NCBI GenBank assembly: GCA_022885665.1
Contig: JAGQDJ010000228.1
Span: 1 to 64,000, forward strand
Reading direction: 5' to 3'
DNA length: 64,000 bases
From: Triops longicaudatus
Taxonomy: Eukaryota; Arthropoda; Branchiopoda; Notostraca; Triopsidae
This document shows, piece after piece, positions 23,112 through 36,812 of this stretch. A model generated the notes under the pieces. The model was not told the DNA's origin and searched no databases. It saw nothing but the letters and a program-made list of their open reading frames with translations. The first letter of the stretch is position 1. Each line of letters begins with the position of its first letter. Position numbers and translations under genes: made by a program.

Positions 23112-26023
23112 ACAGGTCCATCGGTCTACTACAACGCTATCAACTTAAAAGTTCGAGGTGATGAAAATAAATCTCAAACTCCAATCTTTCTGCTACTCGC
23201 AGTGTTGATCTACTAGTCGCTCCTCCTGCCCGAAGAAATGTGGGGCACAGGAAAACTTTCAACTGGTTACAGATTTTTTTGGAAATGGAACAGGACTGAA
23301 ATGATTTATAAAGGAAAGAAGCCTTTTGCATAGTGTTACTGAAACCTGGGAGCGAAGACGAAGAAGTGGAAGAACAGAGAAAAAAGCGAAGAACTTAAAT
23401 CTGCTCAAACACGTGTTGTTTTCTAGGTTAAATTGTTACTACATGAAGAGAATTTCTATGTAAGAAACAGTGTTAACCTGTACAATAGGTTCGCTCAGCT
23501 TCTTAAATGTTTCAAACCCGAAAACTGTTCTTTGTTTTTTGAATGTGCCATAAAAATTTGGCGATAAACTTTGTCCTGCTTGTTTCTTTGTTTCTTGTGC
23601 AAGTCTTTGTTTGACTAAAGACTAACTGTTCTAGGACAACGTTTTTCTTTCTTTTCCAAGGAAACGAAATATATTTTTGTTCGTTTTTTTTTGTCCTTGG
23701 GACTCAAGATGTTGCTTTTGTTGTGAGCGTTTAGGTACAGAACTTGTAGTAAGATCTGTTACCCTGTTTAATCCTGCTCTCCTGCCAAGCACCACACTTT
23801 GGAATTGCCTGCCAATGCAGGCTTAAGTATATAACCGGATTTAAATACACATGTGTCATACGTAACTGTTTCCCTTTCTTTTTTTTTCTACTCATCGGAA
23901 TCTTTCAGATTTACATAAAGGCATCTGGCATTCGAATAGTGCAACGCAAAGGACTCAACAATTATAATGTTATGCCAAAGCACTCTATTTTATTTCCTTT
24001 TCATGCCACATTTAAAGCGATAAAACCTAGCTCACGCTGTTAAAAAAGGTATGTAAAAGTTTTTCGACACAACATTCTCATTTTCCGTTTTTCACGGGGT
24101 TCCTGTTTTCAAACTGTCCAACGCGGGAAGGAAAACTAATAAAAACGAATTATCAGTCGATAATGACGCTTTGTTGAAGCAGCTGAGACCTAAACAGTCA
24201 ATTAATGAACTACTAAACAGGTTTTTATATAACAGAGAGGAGAAATCGAGTTTGTAGGGTGGTAAACCATCAACCTCATGACCTGCCGCTCGTAACTGGT
24301 ATTACTTCCGTGGTATGTGGTTGGGTTGTCCAAAGTTGGACACTTTCGCCCAAATTTAGGTGAATCTTTTCTCGAACTTTCACAGTTAAAGGCAGAAACT
24401 GTGTTTATTTACCCTAATAACTATTTATTTACCTTACTAGCAACTTACTTAGGTACTTTTCTGTCATGCATCTCGTGGCCTTTTAGGTTAAGACAGGTTC
24501 CGTTAGATTACTCACAGAACGAGTAAAATTGTATCATATGCCCGCTACAAAGCAATATGTCCATACTGCCACAGTTGTAAGTGACTAATGCTCATAGAAC
24601 GTTTCACAAATTGTTTCTTCCTGATCTACAACATATCATAACAAAGAAAAAGAAATGCATTTATACCTCACGTAACAGCGATGAACGAAGAAGACGACAA
24701 GCTTGGAAGGCACTAGCACACGCGTAGGCTTCGTGTGTATCATAAACCAATCCACAGTCGAATTTAAGGCTCAGAAATCTAATTTTACATTTGATTTCGT
24801 CACAAATCATGGCTTTTAAGTGTAATGTGTTTACTTACCTATATTTGAAATTATAATCCTCAACAGATTATTCGATATCGATAGAAACCTGGTATATAGA
24901 ACATATGTCAATGTTCTTGCTTATGGAATTACTGATTTAATTAGAAGACTGACATGTCTGACTCGTTCACCATCCATTAAATCAAGTCCACCCGTTTACC
25001 ATCAGTCACATACTAGATGGCGTATCACTCAATACTATTAGTGCAGAAAAGACCCCAATTGTTTTACATGGGTTATTTACCCTTTCTTTTACCCAGGACG
25101 GTCAATGTGAACGCTGGGCAGTGTGTACGTGGAGTGTTACTGAATTCTTTTCCTATATCGCTGCATCTTGTAAGAAAAAATTGCTTTTCCACAAATTGAA
25201 CACGGAAATGGTGATAATCAATTCTGACTGCCGTGTCTAAGAATTCGGCCTTGAGCTTCCTTTTTTGTTGAACGCCACGTGTTTTCCTCTCCGCTTACAG
25301 ATTTAGAGCTCAAGTCCTAGGGTTTCTTTTATCGAGGCTTCCTCGTGCACGTTGCGAGTACACGAGAGTCGTGCATCATAGCACGCTTCAAGGTGTTCTT
25401 CCTAATCCTTCCCTTAAACGCATCTCGGCGAAGCATATCTATTTTCAATCGTCTTCTCGTCATACTGCATGGCATCTTTTCCGGGCCGACCTTTGTAACG
25501 CAATACGCCCTTAAACGAACGTAGGCACTCGACGAACTGTTTATCTAATCAAACAAGTCAGCCCACTGTTCATTGTGAAAACCCCGGTCCGTCTTATCAC
25601 AACTTTCCCAAACGCTAAAAGAAAATAAAGCAAAAATAGCAAACCCTAACATTTTCCATCTCTTTATAGAAAATCAGGCTGCACTAAGTAGTATTACTTA
25701 ACAACACTTTTGTTCGATAAAATGGTAAAAAGGAAGGGGACAATACAGGAAGCATAGGGAAGATTCGTTATCGTATGCCAACTATGCCATTCCACAGGAC
25801 AGTGTCATTTCACTGGCAACACTTCCTGCTTCTTGGCTTTAGCCAAATTTTCACACGTTTGTTTTCATTTAGATATTGCACACAGGACATGTGGAATGTG
25901 ATATGGGTAACCGAACACGGTAACGTGTTACAGGTAAAGAGACTCCCGTATAGTTTCGGAATGTAAGGAAATGTCTGAGATTCACGGCACAAATGGAGAA
26001 TACTCGCAAAGTGTAGCTGTCCT
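23112..26023. other. Intergenic region between convergent vri and Wsck
   Basis: No gene supported. Only short chance frames, T-rich tracts and scattered AATAAA hexamers are seen. Part may be 3' UTR of vrille. E-boxes occur at 23410 and 25276. Confidence 0.6.
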
Positions 26024-29000
26024 TTATTTAGAAAGTTCCTGTTCTGCTACGTACTTCTCGTACTGGAAGCCAGGAAATAGGTTGAAGCCCAAGAAGTCCT
26101 AAATAAAGGAAAAAAGTGTTAACTATTTTGCGAAAATATACGCAAAAGAAACGCAAAATAAATATTAATAAATAAATACCACTAAATAAAATACAACTAA
26201 ACAAATGAAGGAAATTGCAACAGAAATTAACAAATTAGCAAACTAGAAATACATAATAAATTGCCATAAATTACATTTCTAAATTTAAGAATTATATCCT
26301 CGATCATTTTACGCGACTAACTCAACATAAGTCGCGTAATGGCGCGAACAAAGCAAAAGACAGTGGCAATTACCAGTGCTTGGTTAAACATGGAGTCCAA
26401 GAGAGCGGATAACGAGGTCATATCCGGTCGTTCATCCAAGTCAACCTGCCAACATTGCAGCATCACTTGGTAGAACTCGTCGGAGGCACACACGGGTTGA
26501 GGTAACCGCAATCCCCTGCTAACCCGCAGCCCAAGATCTTTGCTTTTCACATCAGCATAAGGCGTTGCACCTAAAAATAGGCACACAAGAGACAACGGAC
26601 CCAGTTACCCCGTCTTGTAACACCAGATTCTTCTGGCTTAAAAAATGGGAAGAAAAAAAGCCGGCCGAGGCTAAGTATATACCCAAGGTCGCTAACTCCC
26701 AAAGAATAACCCCAAAAGACCAGACTTCACACTTCGCCACGTAATGTTCACTATTCAGAGCTTCCGGGGCTGTCCAACGTCTAAAGTCATACACCTGCAA
26801 CAAATAGGAAAATTAACGTCAAAACACATGGTTGATCACACACACGGATGTAAAACTCATTAATTAAAACGATAAATATAAGTGCAACTGCCGATAAATA
26901 AACTAAAATATAATAAAGAAAATAAACACACGAGTAAAAATGAAGAGGACTAACAAATAATTATAATACCTTAACCGCTTAAGTTTCATGGAAATATACG
27001 TTTGCAACGCAACGATAAAGTCCTACGACGAAAACTGAGAAGTTCGTATCAGAAAATTCGTCCAGCCGTTTTTTTTATTTTAATAATAAATACTCCGATA
27101 AATGCACGGATGGAATAAACAATGTCAAGAAAGAAAAAAAAATTAGGCGCGTGTTTGGCCAAGAATAGAAAAAGCAGCCGTTGCCCACGTAGCACGGTGG
27201 ACAAAGACAGATTTACCTCATTAACGGGATGGTAATAGTCGAGGCCATACATGGAAATCTTGGGAATGGAGCCGTCACAAATTTGGACGGTTCGTGAGGA
27301 CAATCGCTTATGAACAACCTGGATTAAGATGTAACGCGTTAATGCAAGGTAGCAGAATTGATACTTTTTACATTGTTGCGCATACCTTGATGGAATGCAG
27401 ATATGCCATGCCTTTGGCAATACCAGCAGCAATGTCAATTATCTGGGCCTCATGCAAAGTTGAACAACGCTGTTCTTTCTGGGCGTACACGGGGTAATTA
27501 TTCAAGGTGCGACTGCTTAATACTAATTCCTTTAGTGTTTTTGGGTAATGCTCCATAGCAATAGTAACAAGACCTGAAAAAATAAAAAATTTAGATTAGT
27601 AATAATAAATACTCCAATGTCTTAAACCAGACAAAAAAAAAATCAGTTTGTTAAAAATTCATAATCAGCGTGAGCAAACGCTCTTGGTTGACCAATATTA
27701 GAGTGCAGAGAGGCTAATAGTACAACCTTTTAATAAGGTTAATTCAGTTAAAGTGACGAGATCCTTAAACCAAATTATAAAGAAAAAATGTCAAATTTAT
27801 TATTTGATAAAAATGAATAAAATTGATAGAATTTGGTAAAATGGAAAATTTAGCTATCACGAATTAATAAAATATTTAAACAACTCTTTGAAATATTCGC
27901 GTAATTGCAGATATCTGCAACGTTTCATATCTAGAAACAGTCAATTCGTGTATGCAAATCTCTTTGAAGCCGAAATCGTTAATCCCCAAAGAAACTTGAG
28001 TTACTTAACATCAGTGCTTAATCATGTATTCTATGTCGGAAACACCAGACTACTGCATCATTAATGGAATGTTGTCGATCCAGTTTTGGAAAGCAGCATA
28101 TTAGGCGCTTACAGCTGATGAAGAATGCAATCGTTTCGTAACAAACAGGAAACATTCGAAATTTAGTCATGAGCTTCAGAGAACACTACAGCAAACTTTC
28201 CTTAAAGATAATTTCCTTTTTAAAATATTTCCAAGAACCAATCCAAAAATTAAGGCCAGTTTGACATTTTCCTTCCAAGACATGGTTGTCATGTGTTTTG
28301 CATTTTTAATTCAGAAGTCACTGGGCTTCTGTCAATGCAACAAAAACTCGTAACGAACCTTTCTACGACACTGTCGGCTCAGACGAGTTTTAAGGTCCCA
28401 AACTATGCTAACGTGCAGAAAAAAGCCTGTTCTGCCGAATTTCAGACATATAAAAGTTTCCTGTTCCTAGGAGGTTCGTTAGAACGATATTCTACTGTAT
28501 GACAAAACGCTAAGCATGCATGTACACAAGTACCGACACGTGCCAACAAGTTTTTACTTTGGTCATTCTGTTTTTAATAAAAAACAGTTTACGAATTTTG
28601 CGAGAACAAGCCTCGCTCAGGCTGACAAAAATATGTCGAAAAACTTACGTGAAACATGCAACTGGATGTCAAAAACCCGGTAATCGAATTTCTGCATAGA
28701 GAAGTCCTAATAATGGTTTTCACAGATGAGCGTAAAGTAAAATGCTAAGAAAACGAAGTGACTGAAACCAGGAGCTAACTAGTCACATACACATGCAACT
28801 AAACCATCTTCTTAATTTATTGAGAGTATTAATATCTTAACTGCGCGGGTAAGAAACACTGCAAGTCCATGACGTATTTGCATGAACTTACGCTTCTAAA
28901 GCATGCAAAAACGACAGCTATTCCCGTCACGCGTAAACGATACAACGCCCTGATATTCTTAACCTTCTTGACACAAACAAGGCCTTAATTACAATTACAG

Positions 29001-32000
29001 GTCTCCTACATTCGACACGTTTTCATTCAACGCTATGTGAAGCCTGTTCCAATCGACGAAAACATGATTTGAAAGCTTATAAACGGGTAAATTAAGCTTG
29101 CTTGGAATTGCTTGTTTTAACAATAATCCTTTTTGCTTACAATTGCTTATTTTGGCTTACATAACGCAACCTTAATAATCCTCGAGTTGTCTAGTAACAA
29201 ATCCTAACCAACCTCAGCACTCCGTACGCAGGGACCCAATTAAAGATTCGCGAGTTTTTCAAGGAAAAAATTACCTTCATCATCTCATAAAACTCTTAGC
29301 AGGGTAAAAAAAAACGAACAAAAAGTAATCCAAACCAAAATATAAAAACTTTCGCAAATTTGCGATTTTTTTTCAGAAACTAAAAATAAAACAAAAGAAA
29401 TTTAATTGCGTAAAACCTAATTATAACGGACACCCACAGAAACGCAGAATTTGTCCGGTTGTCCGCATGGCCAGTATTGGCCTCCATGCCTTTCGCATTT
29501 CAGGGAAACCAGTACGCCTTATAGCACGGTTTGTAACAATGAACAATTATTGTACAGTTAAAAATAAAACAAAACGACTAAAGATAATTTTAAAAATTCA
29601 ACGCAATAGCTAATTCGACCCAATTTAAATGTAACTTTTGTCTGTGTTCTACTAAATGCAACAGAACAGATGAAACCTGAAAAGAAGGAAACTACGTAAA
29701 GTTGGAAGGAAGATACGAACAGAAAACTTTATATAGCAAATTCAAGATTTTTTTTCCCCTTACTTGTTTCTTCGTAGATGCCAACCAAACACGCTACGTT
29801 GTTGTGTAGCCCAACCTTTATCAGAACGCCCAAGTCCTTCAGCATGCCTTGCTTGTCCCCCTTCGGTAAGGCAGTATCTAATTTGTCATAAACAAAGAAA
29901 ATCGTACGTTAAAAATGCCTTCATTAAAATACATAAGTGCGAATAAAAAACGGACACTGTTCCAAGAAATGTTTCACGTGTAGCTCTAACGCGATCTAAT
30001 CGAATGTATACGCGTTGACAATGCGAATAATTGCTGATCGCTAACGAGGTGAGACGACTCGCCATGTGAAAAGCTAGATACCAATTTGCATGCAGGAAGT
30101 CATGCACTTTACATGCATCGCAACGTGTTATTAGAAAGCCCGTTTCTCTCGCACCTTTTTCCCATGTCACGGAAAAAGTTGTCTCGACTAGACCCACTAG
30201 TCGTGACATATGTGCGGGAAATGTACGGAGAACCGTTGTCTTTCGCTCTAGCTTTTTAATTCTTTTTGTATTCGGAGTCTAGTTAGTCATCACGGCCGCT
30301 CATTCGAGTAACGGTTCTCAGCCCTTACCATCAATCGCATGTAAAGCGACAGCAACTGGGCTTTCTCCACGCGTAACTTGTCCCTTTTTCACGACGCCAA
30401 ATTTGCCTTGACCGAGTACTTCACCCTCGGAATGGATGCAATTGGCCGGAATGCTCCAAACTCGTTCCTTTAACGAGTCGTAATAGTCGCCAGGTACCTC
30501 GTCCACTCCCATCAAGTAGGCGGAGTGCGTGAAACCGTTACTCTAGAAAGACACAAAAGAGTTGTTTCCATTAATACTATCGATCCAGAATCGCCAAAAG
30601 AGACAAAAAACCCGTTGACATAGGGCCTCTGACGAGTACGCATAATAAGGTCGATGAACTTACTAGTTCAAAGGTGGAACCTTGCTGCATGGTCAACTGC
30701 TGGCGGTCAGCGGACCGGCGCCGTTTCTTCAAGTAGGTTCGATAACGCAATGACGCATAAACAACGATAGAGATGACCAGGAGGAAAGCGATTATGCCAA
30801 TTGCGGCTGACAACCCGATTACTAAGGGAGGCGTGGGACCTACGTAGGTACGACTTCGTTTTTTCGAAGGGGCACGATAGGTTGTCGTTTCGAAGAATTT
30901 AGGTTCTTGATCCACTTCAGGGTTCGCTTCGACCGCAAACGATTTGGCCGTATCTAACAAACATAAATACGAAAATAGTTATTTAGCAGTTAATGATCGA
31001 GTTTTTTTTCCACTTTTTTTGGCTGTTTCTGTTAACTGAATTGCAACTGTATTCTGGAAGTGGAATTTTGAAAAAAAATACAGTTTTTGGTCCAATATTT
31101 TAAACAAATATTTTACGAACAGGTTTCTTTCTAAGCGCTACTTCTGGTCAAGCGAAAAATTTTACACTGCAAACTATCTGCAATACATTCACATAATCCA
31201 GATCTGCATTCATTGAAAGACGATATTTTAAGCATCTCCGTTATTTTTTGGCTATAATCAACTATTTGTAATTGAGAAATATACTTTAACAACTACGCAA
31301 ATCGGACACAGCAAAATCTTGACATAACGAGCCCTGTGATAGCGAGCTGTCAGCTATCGTGAACGAATTTATTAGTCCCCACGTTTGTCAATTTAAAAAG
31401 TCTAACATAAAGTACTTCAGACATATTGAGCACTATTTTAAAACGGAATTTTACTATACTATGGACGAGAGCTATGTTTTGGCTGAACATAAGCCTCTTA
31501 GTTATATTTTCAATTGTTTACCTTTATTTAATTTGACAGATTTATTCGTTCTTTTCATTATAAAATGGGCGTTTCCATTTGTTAAAGTAGTTTGAGTTCC
31601 AAAACGGCAAAAAAGCCCAAAAAAGTTTCACTTTGCTCCACGTTGAACGACCTCAGTAAAGTCACATCTACTTGTGACTTTTCCAATTCTGGGTTTAATG
31701 AATGCAAGTTTGGCGTTGTAAAGAGTAAAGTCTAACAGTTGTAATCAGTCATTGTTTAAAACGACTCGAAATTTTCATTGCAGGACGCAGATGGTCCGCA
31801 ACGCGTTGACAGTGCAGCATATTTTCGTGGTGAAAAAAAGTGTTTACAAAGTAAGAAAAAAAGCCTCCCTTATTTTCCTGTTATTTCCTATTTTTCTTCT
31901 GACACAATTCGAAAGAATTTTTTACATAAGCCACTGTTCATGGCTATTATGCTATTGTTGCGTAATGACCACATGAAAGCATATTTAATGGAAAAAACGC

Positions 32001-34361
32001 TATACAGGCCTACAACGCTATACTTCTTCAATCCATTCAAAACTGGAGTTTATACCGTATTCCTAACAAGCTAAACGTGAATATTGGATTTTGTTACCTC
32101 AAGTCACAGCATTACGAAAAATCGGGTTTTTATCGATTAACCGACTGGATAAAAGCTGGTTTTACTATATATCGACAGTTAATTCATGTGACTTCGTTCA
32201 GTTGAACTTTCCTAACTTAGACAAATCAAGCGTGCGGTGTTTTTTTTTCATTTAATCTAAGTTTAAGCGAAAAGTGTGCAGTAAAGCAATTCGTAGACTG
32301 AAGTATAAAACACAAGAAGCTTTTTCAAGTTGTTTTCTTATATGTCACATTCCTTACCTTCATCGCGAGCAGGAAGTTGTTCTTTCGTTTCTTTCCTCTC
32401 CGGTATACTCAACGGAGAGAAGGCATGCTTGTTGACTCCTTCATAGCTGCTGAGTACTCCGAGGGCAAACACCACTTCGTGATCTTCCGGTAAAGGAGGG
32501 TTATGAAAACCTTGATAAGTATTTCCATCTCCGACAAGAAACTCGGTGGGTAAGTTCTGCGTAAAAAGAAAATACATCAGTATTGCATTTCTATTTCCAA
32601 GAAATCGTTAAACGTCGCAGGAACCTACATCTGCTTGAAATTCAGCAGCAACGTAGTACGGCAGGTTTTCTGCTTTCGCTTCACTCCAACTTTTCAAATC
32701 GGCACTATCTACACCGGTTAAACTAGTTATCCCTTCGTTCACTACGATCAATTGATAGGCAGTAATTGGTCCGTTGACAGCTGTCACGGGATGAAGTTCA
32801 ACGGCAACCTGGCCTGGCCCTGTCCGAACCATTCGGGGAGCTTTTGGCACTTCCGGCACTTTAATAACAAAAAGGAAAATATGTTAAGAATTCTCCCCAA
32901 AAATATAATTCGTAAAATAATACATGTCGTATATAACATCCCCTTGTGATTTTGTACTTCGATAAATTCTAATACTTGCTTCCTATTTGATAGCAAAAAT
33001 TAACTGTGAACAATTAAAAGTACTGAAAAACACAGAAAACATTATCTTAGTAAGTAAATAGTTGATTGAAAATTGTTATAAAACTGTAGATATACTTAAA
33101 AAAATATATCCTACATCAAAATCTGACGCAGTACAATAGAGGATAATATTTCCAAAAATAAAAAGGAAAGTCTTTAAGCATTAACATTGTAAAAACCTAG
33201 ATTAAACTACCCAAGACAAAAAAAAGACTCTTAACACCATTCGACGATACATGAAGATAGTTTAAAGTATATAGAAAAGGAAAAAATACGGTAAAAAACA
33301 CTGTATAAAATGTTAAAAAATAAAAAACCGTTTGTTATTGAAAAAAGACTGCTCTACAGTTTTTTGGGCTATCTGCTACTGGATTGGTTAACGACAAGTG
33401 TTGCAGTACCTCCGATTTCGGTGCTGTAGGAGCCAATCACAGGTGTTCCGTAACCTTCGATGGTTTTTGCTCGTAGGCTCACATTGTAGTGCGTTCCGGG
33501 TACTAATCCTAGCAAATCAGCTCTTGTCGTTACATTAGAAAACGTCCATTCCATTGGCGTTCCTTGGGTAACGCTTCCTGGCCATTGGTTTCCAGTAGGT
33601 ATCGCTAGGATGTGATATTCTGTTATCACACCGTTGCTTGCTAAAGGAGGTGACCATGAAATTCGCAAATCTTTGTCTGACCGACCAGACAATGCAAGCG
33701 ACACTGGTGGGCCTGGCACTAAGAGAACAATAAATGGTCGTCAAACAGTCCCTTTGTCTTTTTTGAAATTTGGGATTTTCTTTTTTTAATTTCTAAAAGA
33801 AACAGACGTGGTTGTAAAAATCTTACAAACTTACTTAAAATGCCCGTTTCATAGACGCTGTTGGCGTCAGACGATCCGCAAAACAATTTTATATCATCTG
33901 AACACGTAACATTGCACTGTCCAGGTCCGAGCGAGCCATAAAAGCTGCCACAATTGCAAAATTGACCATTCTGAACGCCAGCATATCTAAGAAAAGTCAG
34001 TAAATTAATTAATGTATTTCTAATATAATTGTAAGGTTTTATTGACTAGTTTGCTGGTAATGGGTATTTACCTGAAATACAAGTTTTTGCAATCTTGAAT
34101 GCAAGTTTTAACGGGTACAGATTTGGACTGAAATAAGGTTTCGTTTTGATTGGCAGAATATGGCAGATCTTTCGATAATTGGACTGGGGTCGTTGTATTT
34201 ATTTGTTTGAAACATCCAACAAAATCTCCTTCCAAACCTAAAGGGGCGTTGAAGCGGAAAAAAAATTAACTGTTATTTACATCCGAGGTGAATCTCAGCT
34301 TACCTGCGACGGCTGAAATATACACGACGCACAAAAAGGTAACACTTGTTCGTGGTTTCAT
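26024..34361 (-). CDS. Wsck: WSC-FN3 receptor pseudokinase (Wsck-like)
   Basis: Fourteen coding exons: 34361-34304, 34237-34072, 33986-33835, 33718-33410, 32858-32629, 32556-32358, 30953-30664, 30542-30329, 29877-29764, 27573-27386, 27318-27217, 26794-26683, 26570-26374 and 26098-26024. They give 801 residues with every phase matching. Order: signal peptide (1-20); WSC domain with FVGCFK, CIQDCK, FCNCGSFYG and LFCGSSDANSVYETG; two fibronectin III domains; transmembrane helix about 415-438 followed by KKRRR; tyrosine-kinase-like domain about 490-780. The glycine loop GQGKFG and APE (WTAPEAL) are intact. The beta-3 Lys is lost (VAVALHA), HRD reads HKR and DFG reads MYG, so catalysis is not expected. 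Drosophila Wsck is also annotated as a probable inactive kinase and has a similar length. AATAAA overlaps the stop codon. Introns carry two MITEs. Confidence 0.92.
28338..28497. mobile_element. pogo/Tigger-like MITE, copy C
   Basis: The right end, reverse complemented, reads CAGTAGAATATCGTTCTAAC and is followed by TA. The left end near 28338 (AAAACTCGTAACGAACC) is a worn version of the same terminus. It lies inside the long Wsck intron 27574-29763. Confidence 0.5.
31309..31456. mobile_element. pogo/Tigger-like MITE, copy D (degraded)
   Basis: The left end is CAGCAAAATCTTGACATAAC. The right end, reverse complemented, is TAGTAAAATTCCGTT. It is about 148 bp in the Wsck intron 30954-32357. Similarity is weaker than for copies A and B. 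Confidence 0.4.
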
Positions 34362-35906
34362 TTTAAGTTACTTAAGTAGCAGCTATAAACAGCACAAAAA
34401 AAGGTAAATTCGTAAACTTTCCGGCCACTCCCACAGCATTTACCCGCCAGCCGTCTCCATTTTCAACTTTCAGCAAGTAAATCACAAATTAACCGTGTTG
34501 AATCGCATGTGCTGCAGGTAGCGATTCAATCGCTGCAACGATAACAGGTGGCGTGGCAAGGTATTCTACTGCCCAAAAATGCCGGAACAGCGGCAATTAT
34601 GAATTGGAACGGAAATACAGTCGAGGGAACAATGTAAAAGCTATATCCCTTACGGTTAGTCACATGGAGAACTTCTGAGGAACGATTTGGCGAAAGCAGA
34701 TAAAGAGTTAAATCAAAGCTTTCTCTGGTGTAGTTTTCCTTCCATTTGTGGACATGATCTCGACAGCTTTTGTTGGAAAATGCTTTGCTGATCTTCAAGA
34801 CTCAGATCATTTTTTCGTATTTTTTGACGAATATAAAAATTATAGTTTTTATCGTCATAAAGTTTTGTTATAGGCCTAAATCTAATACTATTGGACATTG
34901 TAAACATTGATCTGAAAGTTGCCGAACGAAAGTAAGATAAAGAGATGGAAGAGATAGTTTCAAGGTTTTAATTTCGTACATTAAAAATTAAACTAAAAGT
35001 AAAAAAAAGCTAAAATAAAAACTTTACAAAACGTCTGAAATACGTGAAAAATGACTGCATACGTAAGTTGGAGTTACTCTCAAAAAAACGCTTTTTCCGT
35101 TTTTCTGGTCTATTTCGGTTGATTTTTGAGCAAAAAGGAAACCAAATATTTCACTTGTTTTAAAAAAAGCAGAATCGGACACAATACTGCGTTTTTACTT
35201 GCGTAGTGGCACGTGAAAGTATTTTAACGTTACATTGCGTGTTCAAAGACACCCCCTTTCCTATAAGTATTCATAGTAACCGCAATATGTTCGGAATAAA
35301 CCCGCTTGACGGTATTCAAGGAACGAAAGTGTTCAAGATACTCGACGTGGTCAAGTTGGACTGTATTTTGCTGTACAATTTTATCTCGTAAACTAAAAGA
35401 TTTGTTGGCCAAACAATGAAACAACTACCGCTTGTCCGCCGCAGCGAACCCCAGCTGTTTGTCACTTCCCAACATGATTAAGACACTAGCACCCTCTTAA
35501 GCCATGCACGGTATAGCACTGAAGTATACATTAGGATGGGTCTTCCTTCTTCGTCACAACCTCGTCCTCGGAAAGGAGCCTTTCATCCTTAAAGAAACAA
35601 TGTTCCCAAAAAGAAAAACGAATTTTCTTTTCGAAACTTTTTCACCGCTCCCGAATTCCATTTCCGCTGAGTGAGTTTTTATATCTCTTGCGTCGTTCCA
35701 TGCCCAATTGTATTGCACACTTTCCGTAATATGTTTGCCTCGTTTTTACCACGGTAAATGTCAAAGTATCAACGCTTTTAATACTGAAGTTGGGAAACAA
35801 GCTCCCGCTTGTCTTTACGATCAAACAACAAAGTCTATAAACTCACCAAAGTTTACGAGAATCTCACGGATCTGACACCAAAACTGTAATAGTGTTATAT
35901 TTGCGT
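34362..35906. other. Intergenic region upstream of Wsck
   Basis: Holds the presumed Wsck promoter and the second copy of a dispersed repeat (35085-35213). No gene seen; the short frames are chance. Confidence 0.6.
35085..35213 (+). repeat. Dispersed repeat, copy 2
   Basis: Collinear with 10686-10795 in the same orientation; the shared segments are described there. It also contains a CACGTG at its right end. Confidence 0.6.
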
Positions 35907-36812
35907 TTACGTATGGGCAGTATTCTCCAACTGCGGCAGTGATACTCTCCTTTTTACTTGTCTGAAAAAAAACATAGAATAAACAAAGAAAGAAAAAATA
36001 AGCAAGTACTAGGGACGTGCTTTGGAAAATACCTCTCGGGAAAACTGGCAATATCCTCCGTTCCAGATAAGGAGGCAATCGAGTCAAAAGGTTCATCACT
36101 CAATGCCGTAAAGGGCGGCCACGCGCTACTCATCGCATAGAAAAGAGAAACGCAACATAAAACAACAATTAAGGGTATATTTTTGTTGGGAATTAGCGAA
36201 TAATGTATGATAACAAGTTCGTACTCGTCAATGGGGAGGGAAATGTGACTGTCCTGCTTTCTGGATGTGTCTAATAAGCTGAAAGACGAGTTACATGCCA
36301 GGTGTGCGTTGTTGGCTGCTTTGATGAATGACGTCCGCCGAAAATGTATGGGAATGATGGGTGGCAGCGAAAATCGCTTGTGATCAACGATCGCTTTGGA
36401 AATGGTCGGTATCGATTGCGACCGCTGGCGGTGGACGGGTGACTTATCACTCAGAGATTTGGTCGTCGAACTACTGGACTCGGCCTCAGCCATCTGCTGA
36501 GCCATGGCAGACGCCTCATTATGGCGAATTTTGCGAGCAATGGCCCACAAACACAAACCGGCCACGAGCATAAGAAGCCCCACGACCAAAATCACGGGTC
36601 CGGCCACGTGCGTGTTCCCGCCAAACCATAGGCAATTCAAGTACTGATCTAGCGAATCGCCCGAAGTGAGCGGGCGGTAGGAAATGAACGTGAGCACGAT
36701 TCCCGCCAGCAGAAAACAAAAAGCAAACACGAAGAGCAGCAAATAGCAATGCGCGGTTATCACCGTCGTACCACCTATACTCAGCCCGTCTTCTATTTTC
36801 TCGATCTTGAAT
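35907..36812 (-). CDS. Two-pass membrane protein, possibly TMEM200-like (5' end not found)
   Basis: Exons 36812-36225, 36128-36033 and 35961-35907 (stop TAA) are in phase. The first begins in phase 2 after a TTTTTACAG acceptor, so at least one upstream exon is missing. The start IEKIEDGLSIGG leads into a transmembrane helix (CYLLLFVFAFCFLLAGIVL), a loop of about 25 residues with one Cys, and a second helix (GPVILVVGLLMLVAGLCLW). A long Ser-rich cytoplasmic tail with basic patches ends in QLENTAHT. Two closely spaced N-terminal helices with a GP at the second recall the TMEM200 family, but the match is weak. The 96-bp intron 36129-36224 has no stop and is a multiple of three. If retained it would add a hydrophobic stretch (IPLIVVLCCVSLFYA). 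Confidence 0.7.
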
